A stretch of DNA of 64,000 bases. It comes from Bog-257 sp963805985 (GTDB taxonomy: Bacteria; Acidobacteriota; Terriglobia; Terriglobales; Acidobacteriaceae). This document shows positions 42,133-50,166 of the stretch, one piece after another; position 1 is the stretch's first letter; the number at the start of each line of letters is the position of its first letter. A model generated the notes under the pieces. That model was given only the letters and a program-made list of their open reading frames with translations, was not told the DNA's origin and searched no databases. Where the stretch lies: the NCBI GenBank assembly GCA_963805985.1, contig CAWDWG010000008.1, forward strand, positions 310,001-374,000, read 5' to 3'. Made by a program: the position numbers and the translations under genes.

Positions 42133-43710
42133 ATGCCAGCTCTTCCTGCCGAAACCGATTTCATCGTTGTTGGCGCGGGTATCGCCGGCCTGCGCGCGTC
42201 GGTGGCACTTGCCGACGCGGGCCGCGTGCTTTGCCTCGCCAAGCGCGAGGTCACAGAGTCGAACACCCAGTACGCACAAGGTGGAATTGCTGCCGCCCTC
42301 AGCGACGACGACGAAGTTCGGTTGCATCTCGAGGACACGCTAAAGGCTGGCGATGGATTGTGCAACGAGGAAGCAGCGCGCGTCTTAGTTGAAGAAGGCC
42401 CGCCACGCATCGAAGAGCTGATTGAATGGGGCACGGAATTCGATCGCGCCGGCACGAAGATCGCGTTCACGCGTGAGGGGGCACATAGCCGCAGTCGCGT
42501 CCTTCACGCTCACGGCGATTCGACCGGACGCGAGATTGGGCGTTCTTTGTACTTGAAGGCCGGGGCCATTGAAGCCATCACCTTTCGCGAGTTTGAGTTC
42601 ACGACCGAGCTGCTAATTCGAGATGGCGAGGTGGTGGGCGTTCGCGTGCTCGATCAATCCGGACAGCTCCACGAAATCTATGCCAGCGCGGTATTGCTGG
42701 CAACCGGTGGACTCGGCCGCGTCTATAGCAACTCGACGAATCCCGCCGTCGCTACCGGCGATGGTGTGGCGATGGCTTTCCGCGCCGGCGCCGAGATCAG
42801 CGACATGGAGTTCGTGCAGTTCCATCCCACCGCGCTGTTCCTGAAGGGAGCGCCGCGATTTCTGCTGTCGGAGGCGCTGCGCGGCGAGGGTGCTTACCTG
42901 CGCAATCTGGAGCTGAAACGCTTCATGCCGAAGTATCACGAGGCGGCGGAACTTGCGCCGCGTGATGTGGTGGCGCGAGCCATCGCGCACGAGCTGGAGC
43001 TGGTCAAGCGGCCCGATGCGGCGGTCTACCTCGACCTTACACATCTGCATGCCGAACGCGTTCGCAAGCGTTTTCCCATGATCTATTCCACATGCATGGA
43101 ATACAACATCGACATCGCTGCCGAGCTGATACCAGTGCGGCCGGCTGCGCACTACGCGATGGGCGGTGTCCGTACGGATCTTGATGGAAGGACATCGCTG
43201 CCTGGTCTCTATGCGGCCGGAGAAGTGGCGTGTACCGGCGTGCACGGCGCGAATCGGCTGGCCAGCAATTCACTGCTCGAAGGCCTGGTCTACGGTGCTC
43301 GCGCCGCGCAGAGCATGCGCGAACAACTGAGACCACCAGCTAAACACGCGGCCAGTGCCGTTCCACAGGTTGCAGTGGCTAGTGGAAATGGCCGGGCAGC
43401 GGAGCTGGAGAAGTTCATCCAGAAAATTCAGACGTTGATGTGGGATCGCGTGGGAGTAGTTCGGGATGGAAAGATCCTGCAACAGGTGGTTCCCGAGCTG
43501 CGTGCTCTGCAGGCACAAGCGCCGCCGCTGAGCGACCGCCGCTCTCATGAAGCGGCAAACATTCTGCAAGCTGGACTGCTGATCGCACGCTCGGCGCTGG
43601 CTCGCGAAGAGAGCCGCGGAGCACATTATCGCCTCGATCATCCGCTGAAGAATGATGCGAAGTACGGCAAACATTCCGTGATCAGCGGGGACAACATCCG
43701 CTACGAGTAA
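42133..43710 (+). CDS. nadB: L-aspartate oxidase
   Basis: The FAD enzyme oxidises aspartate to iminoaspartate, the first step of bacterial NAD synthesis. The 525 residues have the FAD motif DFIVVGAGIAGLRASVALADAG, the flavoprotein segments YAQGGIAAAL, HSRSRVLHAHGDSTG, and the catalytic-loop region AAHYAMGGVRTDLDGRTSLPGLYAAGEVACTGVHGANRLASNSLLEGLVYG. C-terminal helical domain complete. NadB can use oxygen or fumarate, so it functions also in anoxic cells. nadA and nadC are not adjacent. Length is normal. Confidence 0.96.
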   Translation: MPALPAETDFIVVGAGIAGLRASVALADAGRVLCLAKREVTESNTQYAQGGIAAALSDDDEVRLHLEDTLKAGDGLCNEEAARVLVEEGPPRIEELIEWGTEFDRAGTKIAFTREGAHSRSRVLHAHGDSTGREIGRSLYLKAGAIEAITFREFEFTTELLIRDGEVVGVRVLDQSGQLHEIYASAVLLATGGLGRVYSNSTNPAVATGDGVAMAFRAGAEISDMEFVQFHPTALFLKGAPRFLLSEALRGEGAYLRNLELKRFMPKYHEAAELAPRDVVARAIAHELELVKRPDAAVYLDLTHLHAERVRKRFPMIYSTCMEYNIDIAAELIPVRPAAHYAMGGVRTDLDGRTSLPGLYAAGEVACTGVHGANRLASNSLLEGLVYGARAAQSMREQLRPPAKHAASAVPQVAVASGNGRAAELEKFIQKIQTLMWDRVGVVRDGKILQQVVPELRALQAQAPPLSDRRSHEAANILQAGLLIARSALAREESRGAHYRLDHPLKNDAKYGKHSVISGDNIRYE

Positions 43711-43744
43711 GCGCCTGATTCACGCTGCTCCCCTCACAGCCTGA

Positions 43745-44699
43745 CTACTTCGCGACTTCTTTTTTTGGAAATGCCAGCGACAATACAACCGAGACAGCCA
43801 ACACTCCCGCAACGCCAGCGAGCGCAACCGCGGTTGGCAACTGCACATACTCAGAGAGCAGCATTTTCACGCCAATGAAAATGAGGATGACGGATAGTCC
43901 ATAGTGCAGAAGGTGGAACGCCTCAATCATCCCCGACAGCGCAAAGAACAACGACCGCAGTCCCAGGATTGCGAATACATTCGATGTAAAGACGATGAAC
44001 GGCTCGCGCGTCACCGCCAGTACGGCGGGAATGGAATCGACGGCGAAGAGCAGGTCCGTAGTCTCGACCAAAATGAGGACCAAGGCCAACGGAGTGGCAT
44101 ATCGAAGGCCATCGCGGCGGACGAAGAAATTACCGCCTTCGTAGTTGCTGGTAACACGAAAGAACTTGCGAAACCCTTTCAGCACGGGATTCGCTTCGGG
44201 GTTAATCTTGGCTCCATGCTGACGCAACAACCGGATGCCGCTATAGATCAGAATTCCGCCAAAGATATAGACGATCCAATGGAAGCGATTCAGCAGACGT
44301 GATGCCGGCGGCGATAAATGTGGCGCGCATGAGCAGCGCACCGATCACTCCCCAGAACAGCACTTCATGCTGAAACTCGCGCGGAACGCTGAAGTAGCGA
44401 AAGATCAACAGGAAGATGAAGAGATTGTCGACACTGAGCGAAAGCTCGATGAGGTAGCCGGTAACGAACTCCAGCGAAAGCTGTGGATTCGTCGGCGCGC
44501 TGCGCCCGACCATGGTATGCCCGAAGAAGTAAATCAGCACGGCAAAACAGGCTGCCAGACTGATCCACACCGCCGTCCAGCCGATCGCCTCGCGAAATCC
44601 GACAACATGTTTCTTGCGATGGAAGACGCCCAAATCGAGCGCCAGCATCGCCAGCACAAACACGTTGAAGACGATCCAGAAGATCCAGTTAGAAGGCAT
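43745..44699 (-). pseudogene. TerC-family membrane protein, interrupted by a frameshift
   Basis: Two frames join into one ~315-residue TerC-type membrane protein. The first (from 44699) begins MPSNWIFWIVFNVFVLAMLALDLG and includes LIELSLSVDNLFIFLLIFRYFSVP with the conserved acidic residues, ending near RATFIAAGIT. The second frame continues with LLNRFHWIVYIFGGILIYSGIRL and VETTDLLFAVDSIPAVLAVT. Removing one base near 44296 (in ACGTCTG on the coding strand) joins them smoothly. TerC proteins handle Mn2+ or tellurite and are multi-pass. As with cvpA, a sequencing error is as likely as a real lesion. Confidence 0.8.
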
Positions 44700-44758
44700 G
44701 CGCGGAAGTCAGCAGCCATTCTAACGGTTGCAGGTAGGTGGGCGTTGAACGTCTGGAT

Positions 44759-45304
44759 CTACTTGTGGAACGTGCCCATGTACTCCGCCTGCGCGAGCAC
44801 GTGTCCTTTCATTGCCGCATCGAGCTGATCGCGAGACGCACCGGCCGGCAGGCTGAGGTTCGTGTCCAGGGCGTATAAGCGAAAGTAGTAGCGGTGGGTC
44901 TGTCCAGCGGGTGGGCAGGGGCCGTTGTAGCCGGCCTTCCCGAAGCTGTTCTTCCCCTGTCGTGCACCATCGTCCAACTGCTCGCGCCTGGGCACGCCTT
45001 GCGGTAACGAATCAGCCGCAGCCGCGACATTCCACAGCACCCAGTGAACCCAGGTTCCAGCCGGGGCGTCAGGATCATCCATGATCATCGCGAAGCTTGC
45101 CGCATGCGCAGGAGAACTGCTCCATTCGAGGGCGGGAGATGCATCGGCGCCCTTGCAGGTAAACTGCTGCGGAATCGCTGCGCCCGCGCCAAAGGCCGAA
45201 CTGGTCAGCCTCATGGAAGCTGCTCCTGTCGCGCTTTGCTGGGAAAGGGCTGTCGCAGCCAGACCGATCATGATGGCCAGCACAACCCGGGCAAGTGGCT
45301 TCAT
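44759..45304 (-). CDS. Secreted PEBP/YbhB-family protein
   Basis: The 181-residue protein has a signal peptide (RVVLAIMIGLAATALSQQ) and a complete phosphatidylethanolamine-binding-protein fold: FGAGAAIPQQFTCKGADASPALEWSSSP, the D-D-P-D-A-P ligand motif MIMDDPDAPAGTWVHWVLWNV, GYNGPCPPAGQTHRYYFRLYALD and the last helix. Bacterial members (YbhB/YbcL) lie in the periplasm or cytosol; YbcL binds and dampens host kinases in some pathogens, but the environmental role is unknown. AAAGG precedes the ATG. It follows the broken Crp gene by 13 bp on the same strand. Confidence 0.92.
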   Translation of the reverse strand: MKPLARVVLAIMIGLAATALSQQSATGAASMRLTSSAFGAGAAIPQQFTCKGADASPALEWSSSPAHAASFAMIMDDPDAPAGTWVHWVLWNVAAAADSLPQGVPRREQLDDGARQGKNSFGKAGYNGPCPPAGQTHRYYFRLYALDTNLSLPAGASRDQLDAAMKGHVLAQAEYMGTFHK

Positions 45305-45317
45305 ACGTAAACCTTTC

Positions 45318-45553
45318 TTACTGCGAAGTGTCTAGCTCTGCCTCCAGCTGCCTTAGATCCGGCACCGTTACGATGCGGCCTTCGATCCGAATGAGGCCCT
45401 GCACGGCTCAGCTTCGGCGAAGATCAACTCCCGGGCGCTGAATTTGCGCGGCACCACCCGCGCGGTCAGGAACGCGAATTCCTGGTCGGTGAGGGCGGAG
45501 AAAATCGAGATCTGCTTGAGCAGGGTAGTCGCGGATGGGCTCAGTGTGGCCAT
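45318..45553 (-). pseudogene. Internally deleted Crp/Fnr-family regulator gene
   Basis: The N-terminal 47 or so residues (LLKQISIFSALTDQEFAFLTARVVPRKFSARELIFAEAEPC) are the start of a cyclic-nucleotide-binding domain. Near 45410 the frame shifts: read in the next frame the sequence continues GLIRIEGRIVTVPDLRQLEAELDTSQ to a stop at 45318-45320, and that is the typical end of a Crp winged helix-turn-helix domain. So the middle ~150 residues, including most of the sensor barrel, the long helix and the recognition helix, are missing. It is a dead gene left in the run radical SAM - YwiC - here - PEBP. Confidence 0.65.
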
Positions 45554-45585
45554 CGTCGGCCTTCATACTACTACTGGCGGGTGCG

Positions 45586-46428
45586 TTACACGAGAAACGC
45601 TGCGCAGAGCAGCGCGCCGAAAACCAGCGCCTGCCGCAGTTCGCTGAATCCCAGCTTGTGAACGTCGAGCGGCTGATATCGGCGGCCAAACCACACGGTC
45701 CCGCGGAGCAGGACAGGTACGAAGGCCAGCGCAATCGCGACCGGGAAAAGACCTACACGGTAGCCCGCGAAGACGCTACCAAGGAGCGGAATTTGCGCGA
45801 GAACAAAAGGGAATCCGACCTTCAGCTTCTCGTCGAGAGTCGCTGAACGGCCGGAGCGAATGCGCAGCTGCACAAAATGGATCTGATCGCCGGCAAAGAG
45901 CCAATTGGCCAGCCACAAGGCGATCGCAGTGCGATCGAACCGCCCGGTCGCGACGTAGTAGGCGCCGGCGGCCGTCGAGGTCAACCCGATTGCGCCGATG
46001 ATCTGCGCCGGCATCCTTCCCGCACGCCCTAACCTTTTCACCCCGGCCTGAACGCCGAAGGCGAGCGCGGCAATCGCGCCGATAAGCAGCAGGTCGCGAT
46101 TGCGGCCATTCCACAAAAGCGACGCAACACAGGTTGCGGCAAAAAGTCCGATCAACAGGATCATCCGCAAAACGAAACTGCGCTCTTCGTCGGTATGAGC
46201 CTTGATTGCCGAGGTGCCGAGCCAACTCTCGACCGGGGTGCGCAGCCAGAAGAGCGAGAGCGCGGCGCAAACAAAAAGAGCCACGGCGCTTCCGTTGAAG
46301 CCTGCGCGCATTGCGACGATCGCGCCGGTCGCCAGCGGAACCAGGAGCATTCCCCACGCGCCATGCTCGCGTGGGACGACCATGGTTCTCAGTCTGCTAT
46401 TCGGGACGGTGCCAACATGAGCTGCCAT
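45586..46428 (-). CDS. YwiC-like membrane protein
   Basis: I start it at the ATG at 46428, behind AGGA, giving 280 residues with about nine membrane helices. The opening VVPREHGAWGMLLVPLATGA is the signature of the YwiC family, and AFGVQAGVKRLGRAGRMPAQIIGAIGLTSTAAGAYYV follows. In Bacillus subtilis ywiC lies by fnr and the nar genes; its function is still unknown. Here too it follows a gene (46 bp upstream) that has Crp/Fnr-type sites in front, so it may be part of anaerobic respiration. No catalytic residues are obvious. Confidence 0.82.
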   Translation of the reverse strand: MAAHVGTVPNSRLRTMVVPREHGAWGMLLVPLATGAIVAMRAGFNGSAVALFVCAALSLFWLRTPVESWLGTSAIKAHTDEERSFVLRMILLIGLFAATCVASLLWNGRNRDLLLIGAIAALAFGVQAGVKRLGRAGRMPAQIIGAIGLTSTAAGAYYVATGRFDRTAIALWLANWLFAGDQIHFVQLRIRSGRSATLDEKLKVGFPFVLAQIPLLGSVFAGYRVGLFPVAIALAFVPVLLRGTVWFGRRYQPLDVHKLGFSELRQALVFGALLCAAFLV

Positions 46429-46474
46429 CAATCGATCCTAGCCTCGCAGTTGCGATGAGAATATGACTTAGGTC

Positions 46475-47734
46475 TCAGCCGACACGCTTTGCTTCGGAGA
46501 TGTCGCGGATCATCTGGGTGGATGTTCCCGGCTCATAAACGCAGAATGGTTCTTCCGCCAGGAAATCGCCAGTCGCGGCAAAGGCTCGTGCGCGACAACC
46601 CATGCAGACGTGGCGGAACTCGCAGCAACCGCACTTGCCCTTGAGATTGTCGTCGTCACGCAGTTGGCCAAAGACTTCGGAGTCGTTCCAGATCTCGGCG
46701 AAGCTTTGCTTGCGGAGATCACCCGCTATTGCCGGCAGGTATCCGCAAGGGAAGACCTCGCCTTCATGCGAGATGAAGCAAACGCCGGTTCCTGCCAGGC
46801 AGCCTTTGGTCATCGCGTTCATATCGCCAGGATGTCCGCCTGGGTGGCCGGTGTGTCCTACTGGCGGCCCGCCATTCGGCTTCAGCGAGATTCCCGTGGA
46901 GCCCGGCATCGTCATGTCCGTCGGGCCGATTTCGTGCGGATGCGATGCGACTAGCGGCGCTGTCTCGCGTCCGGCCATGCGATCGGCGGCACGGCGCTGG
47001 CGCAGCACGCGGAAGTAGTGCGGCGCGCAGGTGGCTTTCAGCTCAATGTCGCCGGTCAGCGACTGATCGTAGAACCAGTTCAGCATGCGCTCGTACTCGT
47101 CGGGAGCGACCATCTGCTCGGCGGCAATATCGACGCCGCAGCCCACCGGAACCAGCAGGAAGGTATGCAGAGCGTCAGCGCCCAGACGGCGTGCCAGAGT
47201 GAGCACATCGGGCAACTGATGCGCATTGTGGCGGGCGATGGTGGTGTTGATCTGCACCGAAACGCCGAACTGCTGCAGATTGCGCATGCCGTAGATGGCC
47301 GCGTCGAATGCGCCAGGAATGCCGCGGAAAGTATCGTGCGTGGTGGCGTCGGCGCCGTCGAGAGAGATCGAGACTCGCTTGATGCCGGAGTTCTTGATCT
47401 TCTCCGCAATGTCTTTTGTAACCAGGGTGCCGTTCGTGGCCAGCGCGGCCCGCAACCCGCGGCTAGTGGCGTATTCGGCAAGCTGAAAAATATCCTGCCG
47501 ATAGAGCGGCTCACCACCGCTGAGTACGAGGATAGGATTTCCGAAATCGGCGATCTGGGCGATGATGTTGAGCGCCTTGCTCGTCGGCAGGTCGCGTGGC
47601 GACATCAGCTCCGTCGCCGTGGCGCGGCAGTGGATGCAGCGCAGATTGCAGCCCTTGGTAACTTCCCAGAAGACCAGGCGCGGCTTGTATTCTTTCTTGG
47701 CCCCCGTATGAGTGCTGCCGTTGCCAGCTGTCAT
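46475..47734 (-). CDS. Radical SAM/SPASM enzyme, AhbD-like (haem-synthesis type)
   Basis: Start is the ATG at 47734 (GGAGG 8 nt upstream). Residues 17-230 form a radical SAM barrel: CNLRCIHC (the three 4Fe-4S ligands), VLSGGEPL, ALATNGTLV, VSISLDGADATTHDTFRG. The segments HTFLLVPVGCG and IELKATCAPHYFRV are characteristic of AhbD/NirJ, which convert Fe-coproporphyrin to haem or make d1 haem without oxygen. A SPASM domain follows (GKCGCCEFRHVCMGCRARAF). Between lies a Gly/His/Pro-rich insert near residues 300-315. The best guess is oxygen-independent haem b synthesis, which suits the cytochrome genes nearby; other peptide-modifying SPASM enzymes remain possible. Two GTGA-N6-TCAC sites lie 77 and 99 bp before the start. 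Confidence 0.8.
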   Translation of the reverse strand: MTAGNGSTHTGAKKEYKPRLVFWEVTKGCNLRCIHCRATATELMSPRDLPTSKALNIIAQIADFGNPILVLSGGEPLYRQDIFQLAEYATSRGLRAALATNGTLVTKDIAEKIKNSGIKRVSISLDGADATTHDTFRGIPGAFDAAIYGMRNLQQFGVSVQINTTIARHNAHQLPDVLTLARRLGADALHTFLLVPVGCGVDIAAEQMVAPDEYERMLNWFYDQSLTGDIELKATCAPHYFRVLRQRRAADRMAGRETAPLVASHPHEIGPTDMTMPGSTGISLKPNGGPPVGHTGHPGGHPGDMNAMTKGCLAGTGVCFISHEGEVFPCGYLPAIAGDLRKQSFAEIWNDSEVFGQLRDDDNLKGKCGCCEFRHVCMGCRARAFAATGDFLAEEPFCVYEPGTSTQMIRDISEAKRVG

Positions 47735-47810
47735 GTCTATTTCCTCCCCCATCTAGAACTGCGGCTCATTTCTATGGCTTCAGGATAGGATTTCGACGAC
47801 CCAAGGGGCC

Positions 47811-47846
47811 GTGAGTGGCATCACGTGGGGTTGTGACGTTCGTCAC
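47811..47846. promoter_or_regulatory. Paired Crp/Fnr-type sites before the AhbD-like gene
   Basis: GTGA-GTGGCA-TCAC (47811-47824) and GTGA-CGTTCG-TCAC (47833-47846) are both perfect half-site pairs, with centres exactly 22 bp apart. They lie 77 and 99 bp upstream of the radical SAM start on the minus strand, almost the same distances as at the cytochrome fusion (78 and 100). They also lie 82 bp before the toxin-antitoxin genes on the plus strand. Confidence 0.75.
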
Positions 47847-47927
47847 TCGAAGTAAAGAAGCGGCCGGCTATCGGCCGCCAACCTTCAGCCAAAGGCGGCG
47901 CTGATTTAGAATAGGAACAAGGAAGCG

Positions 47928-48188
47928 ATGGCAACCAACCCAGCAGAACAACGCCAACAGGCTCACGCCCTGCTTGACCTCTTGCCGGAGGATAAGGTGG
48001 GAGCGGTGCGCAGCCTACTCGAAGCTATGGTTGAGCCGCTTTCTCGTGCGCTGGTCACTGCTCCGGTAGAAGACGAAGAGATTACGCCCGAGAGCGCAGC
48101 AGCGCTGGATCGCTCCCGCGATTCCTTGGCGCGCGGAGAAGGCATTTCTCACGAGGACATCCTGCGCGAGTTCGGCTTGAGTAAATGA
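47928..48188 (+). CDS. Antitoxin of a RelE/ParE-type module
   Basis: An 86-residue acidic protein (AEQRQQAHALLDLLPEDKVGAVRSLLEAM, then an acidic linker with EDEEIT and RGEGISHEDILREFGL) that has the form of antitoxins preceding RelE-type toxins: an N-terminal helix part and a flexible, toxin-wrapping C-terminus. AAGGAAG precedes the ATG. It overlaps the toxin start by 4 bp (ATGA), the common coupling in these modules. The DNA-binding fold is not obvious. Confidence 0.8.
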   Translation: MATNPAEQRQQAHALLDLLPEDKVGAVRSLLEAMVEPLSRALVTAPVEDEEITPESAAALDRSRDSLARGEGISHEDILREFGLSK

Positions 48189-48457
48189 CCGCAGCTGAAC
48201 TTCCGCAGCGGATCGACGTACTCTGGTCTCCGGAAGCGCGCACAGATCTTCGCGCTATCGATCGCGAATCGGCGATGCAAATTCTCAATTGCCTTGATCG
48301 GTACCTGGCAAATCGCACGGGCGATGTGAAGAAGCTCAAGCCACCGAGTACGGGATTCCGGCTACGCTGCGGAGACTATCGGGTATTCTTCGACCAAGGA
48401 GGCGAACATACGATTCACATTACCGCAGTTCGCCGCGAAGCCTACCGCCGAGCCTGA
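48185..48457 (+). CDS. RelE/ParE-type toxin
   Basis: The 90-residue product (IDVLWSPEARTDLRAIDRESAMQILNCLDRYLANRTGDVKKLKPP... FRLRCGDYRVFFDQGGEHTIHITAVRREAYRR) is a classic RelE fold: the helix pair, then LRCGDYRVFF, and a final I-H-I-T-A-V-R-R-E-Y strand with basic residues. RelE toxins cut mRNA at the ribosome; ParE types poison gyrase. The family cannot be split further by eye. It follows its antitoxin with a 4-bp overlap and lies between the AhbD-like and cytochrome genes, 17 bp before the convergent end of the latter. Confidence 0.9.
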   Translation: MTAAELPQRIDVLWSPEARTDLRAIDRESAMQILNCLDRYLANRTGDVKKLKPPSTGFRLRCGDYRVFFDQGGEHTIHITAVRREAYRRA

Positions 48458-48474
48458 CCTTCTCCGCCACTTTG

Positions 48475-50010
48475 CTACGGCCCCACTCCTCCATTGTGGC
48501 AATCGGAGCAAGTCACGCCTGAAAGATCCCCAATGTCCACCGGGTGTTTGAAAGACTGCGTCGGGAGTGCCGCAATCTGCAAGCTGCCCTCTTCCTGGCT
48601 CAGCACCGTGTGGCAGGAATTGCAGTCTTTGCTGATGACCTTGCCGTCCTTGCTGACGTGATTACCATCATGGCAGCGGAAGCAGCCTGGGAAGTAGAAG
48701 TGGCCGATGTTGTTGGGATGCGTCTTCCAGTTCACTTTCATGTCCGGGAAGAAGGTGGTGCGATAGATGCGCTGCAGCTCTGAAATCGAACCCTTGATGC
48801 TGTCGGCTTTGCTGGAAACCAGCTGCGGATACTTCTGCTGATAGAACTTGGTGATGTTGTCGGCAATAGCCTTCTCCGCCTCGTCGGTGGTCTTGTAGTC
48901 GGCGGTAAGAACCTGTACGCCCTGCTGCTTGATATACGGTAGCGAGACGTCGATGGTGCGGCCGGTGATGCTGCGATCCACGGAGAGATCGGGCGCGACA
49001 TAAATGTGCGTCGGCCGGTTGTGGCAGTCGATGCAGTCCATGCGGCGCTTGTCCGTGCTGTCAATTTGCGCCTGCGTCGGCGGCTTGTCTTTCGTGACGT
49101 ATTCGGTGACGTGGCCCTGCGCGTCTTCTATGCGCACCCAGGGAATCACCTGGCGCTGTTCATCCGTGGCGAAATACGTAATCTTGTTGGCGATGTTCAT
49201 GTGCCAGTGGATGCCTTCGCCGGCCTGACCAACGGAAGGATCGCCGCCACCAACCTTGATCAGCATACGGATCACACGCGGCGTGTTCTGTTCATCGCTG
49301 CCGTAATGCGTGAATACCTTCAGCTGCGCGCCCCAAAACTTTTTCGGCCAGTGGCATTGTTCGCAGGTCTGCGGCGCGGGACGCAGGTTGTGGACAGGAG
49401 TGGGAATCGGGCGAGGGTAGGTTCCAAGCGCAGTGTAATAAACCTGGCGCGCACCCGAGAGTTTCGACTTCACATACCAACTGGCGCCGGAGCCGACGTG
49501 GCAATCAACACACCCGACGCGTGCGTGCGGCGACGCCTGATAGGCCGTGAATTCGGGATGCATCACCGTGTGGCACAGCTGCCCGCAGAACTGGACGGAG
49601 TCAGTGAACTCATAGGCCTTGTAGCTGCCGACTGCGCTCATTAGCGAGAAAATCACAACGAAGGAGAGCACAAATGCCACGGTGCTGCGTTGCGCGGGGT
49701 TGTTCAGGTCCAGCTTGGCATAGTGGAAAGGAGCACTGGTAGCGCGCAAGCGCCGCCGCCGCTCCATCACCATGCCGATGGGAATCAAAATGAGGCCGAA
49801 GATCAGTATGGTCGGCGCCACCATGTAGGCGAGAATTCCGACGTACGGCGACGGCTGGCTGGAAAGAATGTCGATCAGAACCAGGAGAAGGATGTTGGCC
49901 ACAGCCACGGCTGCCAGCGCCAGGCCGATCAGGCTGATCGGATTCCGAAGGAGATGCTTTGAAACCGGCGGATGATCGGGTAGAGGATCCACCTTCGTGT
50001 CCTCAGTCAT
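48475..50010 (-). CDS. Seven-haem NapC/NirT-type inner-membrane cytochrome c (ImcH-like)
   Basis: The 511-residue protein starts with three membrane helices (about 25-48, 58-82, 110-128), then a large periplasmic part. Haem sites: CGQLCH (Cys142-Cys146, a CX3CH spacing), then CXXCH at Cys167, CEQCH, CIDCH, CFRCH, CNSCH and CSDCH, seven in all. The CH-T-V-M-H-P-E segment after the first site is typical of the NapC/NirT quinol-oxidising domain. Length, topology and haem count match ImcH of Geobacter, which takes electrons from menaquinol to periplasmic cytochromes at high redox potential. It is ~156 bp downstream of the CbcL-like gene on the same strand. A dedicated terminal reductase is not seen. 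Confidence 0.85.
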   Translation of the reverse strand: MTEDTKVDPLPDHPPVSKHLLRNPISLIGLALAAVAVANILLLVLIDILSSQPSPYVGILAYMVAPTILIFGLILIPIGMVMERRRRLRATSAPFHYAKLDLNNPAQRSTVAFVLSFVVIFSLMSAVGSYKAYEFTDSVQFCGQLCHTVMHPEFTAYQASPHARVGCVDCHVGSGASWYVKSKLSGARQVYYTALGTYPRPIPTPVHNLRPAPQTCEQCHWPKKFWGAQLKVFTHYGSDEQNTPRVIRMLIKVGGGDPSVGQAGEGIHWHMNIANKITYFATDEQRQVIPWVRIEDAQGHVTEYVTKDKPPTQAQIDSTDKRRMDCIDCHNRPTHIYVAPDLSVDRSITGRTIDVSLPYIKQQGVQVLTADYKTTDEAEKAIADNITKFYQQKYPQLVSSKADSIKGSISELQRIYRTTFFPDMKVNWKTHPNNIGHFYFPGCFRCHDGNHVSKDGKVISKDCNSCHTVLSQEEGSLQIAALPTQSFKHPVDIGDLSGVTCSDCHNGGVGP

Positions 50011-50166
50011 TTATTTAATTTTCCCTTCTTCGCCTCACCCCAGTGCAGAACTGCACCCAGTGTTGCCGAACTTACCACAGTGAGTTGGAATTGCAACCAA
50101 AATTGCAGTGTCAAAATCGCCGGCGTGAAATTCCGGACGAGATGGAAGGATCTCGTCCGGAGGTCT

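Noticed and set aside
50041..50110. A GTGA-type site directly before the ImcH-like gene
   Set aside because: Only a half-site (GTGAGTTGG) is present near 50080, without a TCAC partner at the right distance; the gene is more likely expressed from the CbcL-like promoter.
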